DNA from: Paenibacillus planticolens
GTDB lineage: Bacteria > Bacillota > Bacilli > Paenibacillales > NBRC-103111
NCBI RefSeq assembly: GCF_013141725.1
Contig: NZ_WHNZ01000042.1
Location: 265,800 to 329,799 of the forward strand
Length of the DNA: 64,000 nucleotides
Reading direction: 5' to 3'
Shown here: positions 1 through 8,607 of the stretch, piece by piece
Position numbering within the stretch: the stretch's first letter is position 1
Layout: each line of letters opens with the position of its first letter
The notes under the pieces: generated by a model
Databases searched by the model: none
The model's input: the letters and a program-made list of their open reading frames with translations, nothing else
What the model was told of the DNA's origin: nothing
Made by a program: the position numbers and the translations under genes

Positions 1-2
1 CG

Positions 3-1637
3 GATGTCTACCTGGATACGCATGAATACAACACCGCAGTCTCGTCCCGCAGCTCTTCGTTCCGCGGTCCGGACAGTCCGATCAGCAGTACCGATTTCGC
101 ATGGTCTTATAACGATCTTGAAATTACATCAGGCAAGAATTTGAATATTAACAGCAACATTCGCGACATGTCGCATAACGATGTTCTCCCTAAAGTTCGC
201 GAGATCTTGAACAGTAAAGGCGTCAGAAGCACGGACTATTTCACAACGGCTTCCTCCGGAACCGCTACTAAGAAAGCCGTATTGACCGAAGGCAGCACGG
301 ATTCCCGTATCGGCCGTAACGCGAATGGCATGAAACAAGCATTGTCGTATCTCATTGAATCTAGAGGAATCACAATCGGCAGGTACGATTACGAGCGTCG
401 GGTGTTTGCAACAGCGTCTGCTGCTGCGGCATTTATCGATGTAACCGCTAACAATGCTGATCGAATCAAGCAGGCGACAACACAAGCCCGCGAAGACCTG
501 ATTAATAAAGGTAAAACGTATGATCCGAATAACAAAGTTGTCATTGACAGTATGAATCCGCAGGAAGAGCGTTTATTTAAAGTGATCCGCGATTCAAAAT
601 TAGACGTCGTCGAAGTTCCGATCATTTGGGAAAGTGCGACAAAAGCGGTTCCAACATTGGAAAGAGCACGTCCGACAGCTTACATTATGCCGGATACTGA
701 AGAGACTGCTGTTGCTGTGAAGAAGCTTGAGACGATCGGTCTGAAAGTTGAAAAGCTGACCAAAGAAGTTCAAACTTCAGTCGAATCTTTTACCGTAACG
801 TCTGTAAAAAATATTTCCGGTACAGATCCGCTTGAGAAAGAAATAAAAACGAATGTAAGTGAAGCGACGAAAACGATCTCTGCCGGCAGCTATGTTATCA
901 ACATGGATCAAGTGCTTTCATCATTTGCTGTAATGGGACTTGAGCCTGAGTCTCCTGAAAGTTATGCAACATACGGCTTTATCGCTTCTACAGTAGGAAA
1001 AGAGCTTCCGATCTATCGCTACATCAAAAACGATCGCTTGCCGACTGCATTGCCTCCTTCAGTAAAAATTAACGTCAATGATCCTGTTCTGATTGGAGCA
1101 GATATTTCTGTCGGCTTAAGCCTCAGCAATCTGCCTGCTAACGTAAATGCAGAGCAAATTAAAGCTCAATTCGATTCGAATTTGTTTGAGTTTGTTTCCG
1201 CAAGCGCTGCAAATGACAAATCGACCATCATTGCAGAACCAGTTGTTAATGGCGGTACTGTTCATTTGCTCGTAGCGAATCTAAAAGGTTCGATCAGTGG
1301 CGATCAAGACATCGTGAACCTGGTGTTCAGAGCAAAAGCTGCAGGAGTCGGCAATCTCCAAATGAGTGCAGAAGTCGGTATCGGTACGGATGGAACCGAA
1401 GTTAGTGCCGGTTCGGCATCGCAAACGGTGAATATCGTCACAGTCATTTACGGCGATGGCGACCTGAACCAAAACGGAAGATACGATATCGGCGACCTTG
1501 CGATGGTTGCTTTCTACTATGGCGCTAAAGCAGGCGACGCTAGTTGGGATGATGCGAAGAAGGTCGACGTCAACAAAGACGGCAAAATCGATATCGATGA
1601 TCTTGCTTTTGTTGCTTCTAAGATCCTTCAAAACTAA
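3..1637 (+). CDS. M14-peptidase-like secreted protein, C-terminal part, with cohesin-like and dockerin domains (5' end outside window)
   Basis: The frame is open from base 3, so the true start lies upstream; no start codon is assigned. The first ~330 residues resemble the C-terminal part of secreted M14 zinc carboxypeptidases (a segment like INMDQ..LEPESPESYATYG followed by PIYRYIKNDRLP), but the zinc ligands are not in the window, so this family call is tentative. A cohesin-like beta domain follows at about bases 1060-1440. The protein ends in a type I dockerin with two EF-hand-like repeats (GDLNQNGRYDIGDLA and DVNKDGKIDIDDLAFVASKI). The same cohesin-then-dockerin order occurs in the glycoside hydrolases at 27.8-59 kb, so it probably belongs to the same extracellular assembly. 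Confidence is high for the C-terminal domains and moderate for the peptidase call. Confidence 0.6.
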   Translation, partial: DVYLDTHEYNTAVSSRSSSFRGPDSPISSTDFAWSYNDLEITSGKNLNINSNIRDMSHNDVLPKVREILNSKGVRSTDYFTTASSGTATKKAVLTEGSTDSRIGRNANGMKQALSYLIESRGITIGRYDYERRVFATASAAAAFIDVTANNADRIKQATTQAREDLINKGKTYDPNNKVVIDSMNPQEERLFKVIRDSKLDVVEVPIIWESATKAVPTLERARPTAYIMPDTEETAVAVKKLETIGLKVEKLTKEVQTSVESFTVTSVKNISGTDPLEKEIKTNVSEATKTISAGSYVINMDQVLSSFAVMGLEPESPESYATYGFIASTVGKELPIYRYIKNDRLPTALPPSVKINVNDPVLIGADISVGLSLSNLPANVNAEQIKAQFDSNLFEFVSASAANDKSTIIAEPVVNGGTVHLLVANLKGSISGDQDIVNLVFRAKAAGVGNLQMSAEVGIGTDGTEVSAGSASQTVNIVTVIYGDGDLNQNGRYDIGDLAMVAFYYGAKAGDASWDDAKKVDVNKDGKIDIDDLAFVASKILQN

Positions 1638-1921
1638 CATTGAAATGATGAAGAGAGGCAGCCGATTGGCTGGCTCTCTTGCTTTTTCTTCGTGAGCAGG
1701 AGGTGGAAGAAGTCTCCAAGAAGATTTCATTATTACGATCAAGGATTTATGTAGACAAGATATAAATGAGTGTACACATAAAACACACATAAAACAATTG
1801 ATGAGTAAAAAAACAATGAGCGATTTTTCAATTGAGCATTACATGTTCACAAAACCCGTATTTTATACATATGTGTATACGGCACTACCGCGTGTTGTGA
1901 ACATATCATTTCTATTTGTCT
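1638..1921. other. Intergenic stretch with nested dyad symmetry
   Basis: No gene is visible here. It contains nested inverted repeats: TGTTCACA at about 1844-1851 pairs with TGTGAACA at about 1896-1903, and inside them TATACA-TATG-TGTATA forms a small palindrome around 1864-1880. The dyad sits about 20 bp outside the left end of the transposon. It could be a regulatory site or a terminator of the upstream gene, although it is not followed by a U-tract. Confidence 0.4.
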
Positions 1922-1926
1922 GTCAT
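1922..1926. repeat. Left target-site duplication GTCAT
   Basis: The five bases immediately outside the left transposon end are GTCAT. They are identical to the five bases immediately outside the right end at 19282-19286. A 5-bp duplication is the size made by Tn7- and Tn552-like transposases. Confidence 0.75.
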
Positions 1927-1976
1927 TGTCGGATGACAAGAATCTGTTCCGATAAATGACAAGAATTTGTTCCGAT
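1927..1976 (+). repeat. Transposon left end with two binding-site-like repeats
   Basis: Two tandem copies of the end motif are present: TGACAAGAATCTGTTCCGAT at 1934-1953 and TGACAAGAATTTGTTCCGAT at 1957-1976. The first is preceded by the terminal TGTCGGA. The motif recurs in both orientations at 19144-19274 and at 5873-5892. Confidence 0.75.
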
Positions 1977-2098
1977 TCCCCGCCTCTGGATTTTTTGTTC
2001 CAATACAAAAGCCCTCACGGATTCGCAAAGGGCTAATTCATATCCTGAAAATATCTAAATTCTTAATGTATCTTTCAGTTAGACTTGAATGTGATGAT

Positions 2099-2833
2099 TT
2101 ATTTACAGCCAATGCCATTGGATGATGTGATATTTCTGTTCGTTGTTATCCAATCTATACCATTTCCAGTTGTTCCATTTAGTTTTAAAGCATTTTCTAC
2201 TGTAAAAGTAAAATACTCCATTGGAATCTCCATTTTTTTAGACAGTCCATGTTCATTTCGTAAATCTTTAAATAAATTAAACAAATCATTAGCGTAACAT
2301 TTCAATCGTTTACCTTTATCGAAAGCATCAGGGAAAAAATATCGAGTATAACTATACCCACTGTTTTCAGGATACTCTGTTACTTCGTCGTAACACATTA
2401 AACAATGCTCGATTTCTTCCAATGACCGAATTCCATAAAATTCGTGTTCGTTTGTCATGAATCTTCCAATTATTTGGGCTTTTTTTTGCTCCAAGAAAAA
2501 TGTTCTTCTTGCCAGTAGCTCGGGCTGCCCTACTGAAATAACTGTCATGCTGATTTTTTCATAATCTAGATCATTATAAATATCCATAAGCCAGTTATAA
2601 TGATATTCTGTTAATCGCTGCGCCTCATCAATTACCAGCATTATTCGGCGCATTTGAGACCTTTCCCCCTGCTCTAGCATGAGGTTAACAATTTGTCTTC
2701 TCATAAGGGATGGATTTCGTTTAGATGGAAATGCGAACTTAAAATCAGCTAGCAAATCCCCAAAGAACTTTTCCTCTGTAGGTACACGATAACTTTTGCA
2801 TTGTGTTCTCAGTATGGGGAAAAACGTTCCCAA
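2099..2833 (-). pseudogene. Transposon AAA ATPase (TnsC/TniB-like), N-terminally truncated
   Basis: The protein has a clear Walker B segment (RIMLVIDEAQRL), a sensor-like stretch (MTVISVGQPELLARR) and a long conserved C-terminal half, as in the ATPase subunits that choose targets for Tn7-, Tn5053- and Tn552-like transposases. The Walker A motif that should lie ~60-70 residues upstream is missing. The first ~10 codons overlap, in a different frame, the 3' end of the small membrane-protein gene at 2809-3093, so the N-terminus was probably lost by a deletion fused near 2820. The stop is about 120 bp from the left-end repeats, so the gene reads toward the transposon end. No TnsA- or TnsB-like gene is nearby; a transposase C-terminal fragment of the same general type lies at 35.0 kb. 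It might be translated, but an ATPase without Walker A is unlikely to work. Confidence 0.65.
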
Positions 2834-3093
2834 TTGAGCCTAGTGTGTGTTAGAGTAATAATAGGTTCAGCGATAATACTCCTATCAGGAAAATACATCT
2901 TTCTAAAGGTTTCTTGTTTTATTAGCAATTCATAAAGAGGGGCATAAACCTCGTTTAACCTTTTAACATAAACATCTCTATTTTTCTCATAGCGATATTT
3001 ACTTACACCAATGCAAGCCGTTATAAGAGCCGCTACAACTCCAAGTGAAGTAAGCCCTTTAAAGATAACATCCCAAATTTGATAACTATTCAT
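2809..3093 (-). CDS. Small N-terminally anchored membrane protein, probably truncated
   Basis: 94 residues. One hydrophobic helix at about residues 13-30 (LTSLGVVAALITACIGVSKY) is followed by a charged helix (RYEKNRDVYVKRLNEVYAPLYELLIKQETF). This pattern is common at the start of phage- and defence-associated small membrane proteins. The reading frame runs directly into the truncated transposon ATPase frame around 2810-2835, which suggests that the original 3' end was removed by the same deletion. No function is assigned. Confidence 0.5.
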   Translation of the reverse strand: MNSYQIWDVIFKGLTSLGVVAALITACIGVSKYRYEKNRDVYVKRLNEVYAPLYELLIKQETFRKMYFPDRSIIAEPIITLTHTRLNWERFSPY

Positions 3094-3184
3094 TTAATTG
3101 CAGCTCCTTTGTATCAATCCAAGAGCAATTATAACTTACTATTAAAAAATACTACTTATCCCAAAAGAAACAAGCTGGTAAGGA

Positions 3185-3949
3185 TTATTTCAAATAATTA
3201 ACTAACTTCTCCAAATCGTGTTCAGTCACATCCTCTATCCCCATTAAACGATAACAATCCATCCCTAAAGCTGACAGTGCCAGTTTATTTGGTATTACCT
3301 CATCCCAACCAATTGCTTTTTCTAATTGCATGTTGTTAAGCTCGTCAACTGTAATACCTCTTTCCTTCTTAACTTCTTTTTGAAGTATCCCCATTCGAGT
3401 AAGATCATAAATTTCTTGCAGAATAGAGACTTCTTCGGAAGCATAGTATTCCTTCTCAGTATTTCTAAGGTTATACAATTTAGGCTTGTTATTAAAAAAG
3501 AGTGCAACCAAGCAGATTTGACGATAAGTCATGTTGTCCGCAAGTTTTAAAACGTGATTAACCTCTCCCAAACTCCTTTTATAAAATGATGCATTTACAA
3601 AAATATTTCCTATATATAATGATTTCAGTTCTTCATGTTCATTTTTACATTTGGTTAGTACACCTTCAAAGATCTCTTCAGCTTTAGAACGGTAGTTTTC
3701 ATTATTAGCAAAGAAGAAATCATCATCTCTTAAAGCCTCACCTGCATCACACTTTTCTTTTATTTTTGATATACAATATTTTGCGACTTCACCAACCCTA
3801 AATTCTTCACGCTTAGATAATTGTCGAGTTGCATAATCTGAAACAACAGCCTTAACAGGACCTACAAATACTCCAGCAGCTGGCATTAAAGATAAAATAC
3901 CTGCACTTGTTTCAAGAATAACATCCAATACTAATTTTTCTCTACTCAT
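3185..3949 (-). CDS. Hypothetical protein, 254 aa
   Basis: The start is set at 3949 because GGAGGTG lies about 6 bases upstream of the ATG; a longer frame to 3970 lacks a ribosome site. Near the N-terminus is a small hydrophobic, Gly/Ala/Pro-containing stretch (SAGILSLMPAAGVFVGPVKA) that could insert in or lie on a membrane. The rest is charged and predicted helical, with no signature I recognise. It lies next to the truncated membrane protein and a sigma-like gene in an AT-rich, phage- or defence-like patch of the transposon. Confidence 0.7.
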   Translation of the reverse strand: MSREKLVLDVILETSAGILSLMPAAGVFVGPVKAVVSDYATRQLSKREEFRVGEVAKYCISKIKEKCDAGEALRDDDFFFANNENYRSKAEEIFEGVLTKCKNEHEELKSLYIGNIFVNASFYKRSLGEVNHVLKLADNMTYRQICLVALFFNNKPKLYNLRNTEKEYYASEEVSILQEIYDLTRMGILQKEVKKERGITVDELNNMQLEKAIGWDEVIPNKLALSALGMDCYRLMGIEDVTEHDLEKLVNYLK

Positions 3950-3998
3950 AAAACACCTCCAGATTGCCATATATTTCTATTATAAATTAAAAAGAAAC

Positions 3999-4385
3999 CT
4001 ACTCCAATAGGAATAGGCTGCTCATTTTTGCTTCTTCAATTTTATCTTTAGCCCGTTCCAAGAACCTCTGCACACTGCTCCTTCCAAGATGCAGCTCCCG
4101 GACTATATCATTTTCACTCATTCCGTCACCATGGTACATCATGAAGCACTGCCGCTCGCGATCTGAGAGGGTGCTCATAGCATCCTCGATGCGGAAGCGG
4201 TCTTCCTTCGAAAACTCCCCGCTAAATTGCGTCCGGTCCGTATACCAGCCGTTTGGTGAAGCGTAGGAGTCAAGCCAAGCCGGATCCCAATTCTTTTCTT
4301 TGTATCCTCGTTCTACTCCTTTGTAGCTCCCTTGGCGGCGTCCAGTTTCTAACCATTCCTCTACATACTCACATTCGCTAATCAT
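3999..4385 (-). CDS. Sigma-70-region-4-like phage-type regulator
   Basis: 128 residues. The C-terminal half has a sigma region 4 helix-turn-helix (LSDRERQCFMMYHGDGMSEN followed by DIVRELHLGRSSVQRFLERA). The N-terminal part is short and rich in Trp, Tyr and Gly. Proteins of this size in Firmicute prophages are late-gene or positive-control sigma-like factors. A promoter-binding role is inferred. The gene stands between the unknown gene at 3185-3949 and the IS110 wreck. Confidence 0.65.
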   Translation of the reverse strand: MISECEYVEEWLETGRRQGSYKGVERGYKEKNWDPAWLDSYASPNGWYTDRTQFSGEFSKEDRFRIEDAMSTLSDRERQCFMMYHGDGMSENDIVRELHLGRSSVQRFLERAKDKIEEAKMSSLFLLE

Positions 4386-4590
4386 GCCACTTCATAACCC
4401 CATTCTCCTTTGTCCAATTATTACAGACAAATCCATGGGAATTATTAGCGTAATCTCCCTCTATGGAGAAACGCTTTGCTCTTAAATACTCTCGTTTTCT
4501 CAGTTTATGACCTTCAATATTGTTTAGCAGATAACATTTCAATGGTATGAAGTTGTAGAGGAAGAAATTTATGGATATGCTGAGGGACAA
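4378..4590 (-). CDS. Short hypothetical ORF overlapping the sigma-like gene
   Basis: 70 residues with a hydrophobic N-terminus and a basic C-terminal half (KLRKREYLRAKRFSIEGDYA). It overlaps the downstream sigma-like gene by 8 bases, which could reflect translational coupling. No clear ribosome site or recognised domain is seen. It could be a degraded fragment. Confidence 0.25.
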   Translation of the reverse strand: MSLSISINFFLYNFIPLKCYLLNNIEGHKLRKREYLRAKRFSIEGDYANNSHGFVCNNWTKENGVMKWHD

Positions 4591-4864
4591 AAGACTCTCT
4601 ACCTAAACCACCTGCTGTAAAAAACGGATGGTATGGTAATATATGATTGCACCTTTGGATCTCCACATGAGCTCATGGTGGCCACCCCTCCCAAATCTCG
4701 CAGAGTCTACACTCCCACATTCCTTCATTCAACCTGTCCATGAGGTGAAGGTCAGATATGCTGCGATGGCAGGATCCCTTTGTCCGTATGTTAACGTTGT
4801 TCCTACTCTTCCGTGCTTCTTGTTAACTTGCTCTGCCTAGGTCATCATCACAAAAAGGCGATCA
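4591..4864. other. Non-coding flank of the IS110 remnant
   Basis: No supported gene is seen. The sequence is less AT-rich than its left neighbour and lies directly downstream of the transposase stop, so it is probably the IS110 3' non-coding end. Confidence 0.35.
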
Positions 4865-5835
4865 TTAAGCTGCTTGTGGTATCTCGGTGAATCGAGGGAT
4901 ATCACGGATCATCTTTTCTTCACTAAACTCAAGGCTCTTCTGCAATATACCGAAAAGGATGCGTATGAGTTTGTTACATAACGCGATGAGAGACTGCATC
5001 TTTTTCATCACAGGGCGTTTGGTGTAGTGCTCGTGCAGAGCTCGAAAGGCAGAATTCTTTGCGACTAGCGGCATCATCACTCTAAGGAGCAAAGCTCGAA
5101 GCCGTTTCCTGCCCCGCTTTGTTATCCTGGTTTGTCCTGTATGAGTTCCAGAATCATTTGTTTTCAAGTTCAGTCCAGCGAGCTTTGTGATCTGCTTTGG
5201 ATGATTTCCTACCTCCGCTAGAAAGCCAGCGATGGTATCCCGGCTAATCCCTTTTATGGCCAACACTTGCTTTACATGAGGGATCTGCACTAGTAGTTCA
5301 TCCAGCTTTACTTCCAATTCCTCAAGTTTGTTCTGAAGCCACTCGTACTGTGTCAGCAGTACCTTTAGCACTATTTTAGCCAGCTCGGAGCCTTGCCTGA
5401 TGACGACAGAACGGCCGGCTGCTGCCTTCAGATTCTTTATACGACCTAGACCAAGCCCGCGCTTTGCTGCTTCTCTTAAATGCTGCAGCAACGTCTCGTC
5501 TGGCACAGAAACAAGCTCATGTGGCAGAAGATGAAGGCTTAGCATTTGGATAGCAGAATTGCACTCCCAGTCCTTAAATACCGTCTGAAACTCTGGGAAA
5601 TACCGATCTAACCAGTTATGGACACGTGCTTGCACAACACAAAGGTCAGTTGTTAGGTGCTCGCGAATTTTCATGGCTTCCCCTCAGTTCGGCATAAACG
5701 CCTTGAGGAAGGCTCGGTACAGCGAATCTCCAGTCTTTGACTAACTGTGCAATCACTTTTGCGTCCTTAATGTCATTCTTCGTTGGCGGAAGTCTTGTGC
5801 CCTCGCCACATGTCTAAATTTTGCGATGTCGACTC
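4865..5835 (-). pseudogene. IS110-family transposase, internally deleted and frameshifted
   Basis: The intact 3' frame (to 5674) contains the Transposase_20 part: IKGISRDTIAGFLAEVGN, followed by LAGLNLKTNDSGTHTGQTRI and RKRLRALLLRVMMPL. Upstream, another frame continues the protein (PPTKNDIKDAKVIAQLVKDW ... YAELR). The frame breaks in a G-run near 5680, which looks like a one-base insertion. Still further upstream VDIAKFRHVARAQDF is the IS110 N-terminus, joined directly to PPTKND, so most of the N-terminal DEDD domain is deleted. The 5' side stops at 5835 against a copy of the transposon right end. The gene is certainly inactive. Confidence 0.8.
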
Positions 5836-5899
5836 CGAAAAAATAAAAAAGCCGCCATTCTGGCGGATACTAATCGGACTATATTCTTGTCACTCGACA
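5836..5899 (-). repeat. Second, internal copy of the transposon right end
   Basis: This stretch repeats the outer right end almost base for base. A GC hairpin (GCCGCCATTCTGGCGGAT here, TCCGCCAAAATGGCGGAT at 19223-19240) is followed by AATCGGACTATATTCTTGTC and ACTCGACA. The five bases outside it, CTTGT, do not match the GTCAT beside the left end. Immediately outside begins a fragment of a cohesin-like gene. Confidence 0.8.
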
Positions 5900-6290
5900 C
5901 TTGTTGTATCGTAATTTGAATGCCCTGCGAAGCTCCTTTAATCTGTAGCCCATTTCCCTGACTGTTCGCAATCACGACACGGTCTACAGAAATGGCTATG
6001 TTGGCTGCCTTAGCTTCAGAGTTGACCTTAAATTTGCAAGCGAGTAAATCTCCTTCCACAAGCACGCCTTGGCTTTTGACCACACTTGCAGCCACAATCC
6101 GGACTTGCCCAGGTGCTGTTTCCTTTTTATCGATAATTTGCAAGCCGTCTTTAAGTGATGGATACCGATTCAAATTGCAAATTTGTAATATCATAGTGAA
6201 GTGTTACATCCTGGGCATATAGCTGTTGGTATACGCTTTGCGTAACGCCAGTTAATCCAACTTCGGGATTACTGTGAAGCTGCTCTCTTT
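5900..6290 (-). pseudogene. Cohesin-like domain fragment
   Basis: On the minus strand one frame reads GLTGVTQSVYQQLYAQDVTL then LHYDITNLQFESVS. After a frameshift near 6150, another frame continues SLKDGLQIIDKKETAPGQVR then IVAASVVKSQGVLVEGDLLA and a final IKGASQGIQITIQQ. This is the usual order of the cohesin-like domain found in the enzymes at 27.8-59 kb. The fragment is cut exactly at the internal transposon end at 5899. It is therefore a broken piece of another cohesin-bearing gene, carried inside the present element. Confidence 0.75.
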
Positions 6291-6423
6291 TTTAGGAACT
6301 TAATTACAATTAGCAAAGGAGAAGATTATTTCGGTATTAAGGCGTCTAACCAAAATAGGCCCTTGAATAAGATACGATTTATTAGAAATTGAATACATTG
6401 TTATTGTCAACTCATTAGCCTTT

Positions 6424-6454
6424 GCCACTTTACCGTTCTAGTTTGGTAAATGGC
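6424..6454. terminator. Terminator-like hairpin, copy 1
   Basis: GCCACTTTACC and GGTAAATGGC form a stem around a ten-base loop, followed by TTTTT. Closely related hairpins occur at 6550-6580 and 19523-19545, so this is also a small dispersed repeat. Confidence 0.5.
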
Positions 6455-6549
6455 ATTTTTTATGATCTTCAATTCAATATAGACTCTTAACTGATTCACT
6501 CACATTTATCCTTGAATATATTAAAAGTGCCCCCTCGTTTTACCCTTTA

Positions 6550-6580
6550 CCACTTTTACCGTTCCAATCCGGTAAAGTGG
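6550..6580. terminator. Terminator-like hairpin, copy 2
   Basis: CCACTTTTACC and GGTAAAGTGG pair perfectly apart from one base and are followed by a T-run. The downstream bases also resemble those after the 19.5-kb copy. No gene ends at this hairpin today. Confidence 0.5.
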
Positions 6581-6986
6581 TTTTTAATGTTCCTCAGTAT
6601 TCAGTCGGTGTTCATCATTCTGCTTCTTCTGCATTTGCCACACACTCAATGCAAATTTGAATCGCACCTGTTTGCACTTCATTTTCGTCCAGTGTAGGGA
6701 ATGAAAAAGTTCTATTTGTTTCCGACCCGCACCACTCGCATTTCATGGGCGATTCCCTTCCAAGTCCTTCAATATCAAATCCGTCCGCTACTCACAAAGA
6801 CCATATACACTAACCGGCTCCTCGATGTCTATCAAAAGGAAAACAATACAACATCACGTTCCCCCACCCTTTGGGTTTAATAACGACTGTAGCCATACTT
6901 GGAATATCACCAAGTGCAGTTCCGGCTGGAAGAATATGTCCAACTATGACCAGATAAGCTATTGCATAAAAGAAAGAATGATTTTC

Positions 6987-7176
6987 ATGGAACCTATTGT
7001 TCAAGAATCAAAACCTCTAACATTACCAGATGCAAGATGGAGGCAAAATGAGTTTCAAACAGTCTCCAAGAAGTTTAGAAAACCCTTCCTTTCTCAACAA
7101 TGGGAAGCTTCTTGAAATTCCTAGCCTTTGCCGGTCCCGGTTATCTGGTTGCCGTGGGTTATATGAATCCTGGAAA
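6987..7176 (+). pseudogene. mntH: MntH-like Nramp manganese transporter, N-terminal fragment
   Basis: An ATG at 6987 opens a cytosolic N-terminal tail. After a frameshift near 7110 the sequence reads KFLAFAGPGYLVAVGYMNPG, the first transmembrane segment and GYMDPGN metal-site signature of Nramp/MntH transporters. The similarity stops at about 7176. Only ~65 of ~430 residues remain, so this is a dead fragment. Confidence 0.7.
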
Positions 7177-7278
7177 TAGGCTTTCGCCAAATTTCCGCAT
7201 AAGTCCACATATGCCCGTTCCGAAAGAAAATGCCTTCATACCATATTAGGTAACTCAAAAAAGGAGGCTTCATTTCAG

Positions 7279-8490
7279 ATGAGATTTACATTACTATGTA
7301 AAGTCTGCGGCAAGAATGTGCCCTTCGGTTTAAAAACAAAGATTTGTTCTTGTGGAGGAAATCTGAACATTGAATATGATATGGAAATCGTTAAACAGAC
7401 GTTTACAAAAGAGAGTTTAACCCATAGGGATTCAACGATGTGGAGGTATGCAGAGCTTCTCCCATTAGAAAATAAAGCAAATATTGTTTCTCTTGGTGAG
7501 GGATGGACACCTCTTATTCCCCTTCGTAAAGCTGAGGCAATGTTATCAATAAATAAAATATGGGTCAAACGAGAGGAACAAAACCCTACAAACAGTTTTA
7601 AATCACGTGGATTTTCTGCGGCCATATCACTTGCAAAAGAATACGGGGTAAACCAGGTCGCAGTAAACTCTAATGGAAATGCGGCTTCTGCATTAGCCGC
7701 TTATGCAAGTTACGCAGGTATGAAATCCTATGTTTTTCTACCAAAAGATTGTCCTTCCCTATTAGTTAAGGAATGTCTTGAATATGGCGCTCACACATTC
7801 TTAGTCGACGGTTTCATTCATGATGCGGGTGCGATTGTGAAGGAAGGAGAAACGCTTCAGGGGTGGCATAATATCGGAACGCTTAAAGAACATGGAAGAG
7901 TCGAAGGAAAAAAAACAATGGGTTTTGAAATCGCGGAACAGTTAAACTGGAAGTTACCTGACGTGATAATTTATCCAACAGGAGGTGGTTCGGGTATCGT
8001 TGGTATGTGGAGTGCATTTTTGGAATTACAACAATTAGGGTTTGTTACGGGAGATCTCCCACGAATGGTGAGTGTGCAGGAAAAGGGTTGTCATCCACTT
8101 GTTCATGCTTTGGAGTCAACTGGTCGTTTTATACCTCAAACGGCCAATATTACCTCTACTCCTACTGGCATGCGTGTCCCCAACCCACCCGATGGACAAT
8201 TACTCGTATCAATTCTGTATCAATCTGGAGGAACCGCAATAGCAGTTGATAAAGAGGAAATTACTCAAGCTCAAGTATCTTTAGGTCATCAAGGAATATC
8301 ATCTTCACCTGAAGGAGCCGCCACTTTTGCTGGGTTACTTAAATTAGTTGAACAAGGATGGATAAGTCCCAAAGACGAGGTTGTTCTTTTTAATACTTCC
8401 TGTTCAATGAAATATATGAGCATTACTCATACAGACTTGCCCATAATTAAAACTTTTGAAGATTGGGCTAAACTTTCGACTAATCAATAA
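7279..8490 (+). CDS. Threonine synthase-like PLP enzyme
   Basis: 403 residues, close to the length of short-form threonine synthases (O-phosphohomoserine to threonine). The N-terminus has a zinc-ribbon-like CxxC (CKVC) and CSC pair. The PLP lysine is in NPTNSFKSRG (about K108), with a phosphate-binding loop (YPTGGGSGIVGMW) and a conserved end (HQGISSSPEGAATFAGLLKL). AAGGAGG lies 11 bases upstream of the ATG. It has no thrB or hom neighbours and sits in transposon cargo, so it is probably a paralogue of the housekeeping enzyme. A C-terminal fragment of a second such gene lies at 15.8-15.93 kb. A related substrate cannot be excluded. Confidence 0.85.
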   Translation: MRFTLLCKVCGKNVPFGLKTKICSCGGNLNIEYDMEIVKQTFTKESLTHRDSTMWRYAELLPLENKANIVSLGEGWTPLIPLRKAEAMLSINKIWVKREEQNPTNSFKSRGFSAAISLAKEYGVNQVAVNSNGNAASALAAYASYAGMKSYVFLPKDCPSLLVKECLEYGAHTFLVDGFIHDAGAIVKEGETLQGWHNIGTLKEHGRVEGKKTMGFEIAEQLNWKLPDVIIYPTGGGSGIVGMWSAFLELQQLGFVTGDLPRMVSVQEKGCHPLVHALESTGRFIPQTANITSTPTGMRVPNPPDGQLLVSILYQSGGTAIAVDKEEITQAQVSLGHQGISSSPEGAATFAGLLKLVEQGWISPKDEVVLFNTSCSMKYMSITHTDLPIIKTFEDWAKLSTNQ

Positions 8491-8607
8491 TATTTAAAAT
8501 TACATTGTGGTAATAGGTAGACACACATTCTTAAACTTAAAAGGTAAACACTGGAATGTTACTTTAGAGACTTCCACTTTAAATGATGCGAAAGGGGTCC
8601 AACTGAT

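Larger units (their letters stand above)
6291..6986. other. Gene-poor stretch with two hairpins and unassigned coding debris
   Basis: Apart from the two hairpins no gene is convincing. On the minus strand 6810-7004 there is a hydrophobic reading frame (FYAIAYLVIVGHILPAGTAL) that looks like part of a membrane protein, but it lacks a ribosome site and a recognisable family. Confidence 0.35.

Noticed and set aside
3185..4590. A complete prophage or phage-defence operon
   Set aside because: Only one sigma-like gene and two unknown genes are present; there is no structural, integrase or known defence gene.
1927..5899. A smaller transposon bounded by the left end and the internal right end
   Set aside because: The five flanking bases differ (GTCAT on the left, CTTGT on the right), whereas the pair 1927/19281 has a perfect duplication. 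The short unit may have existed earlier, but it is not the current insertion.
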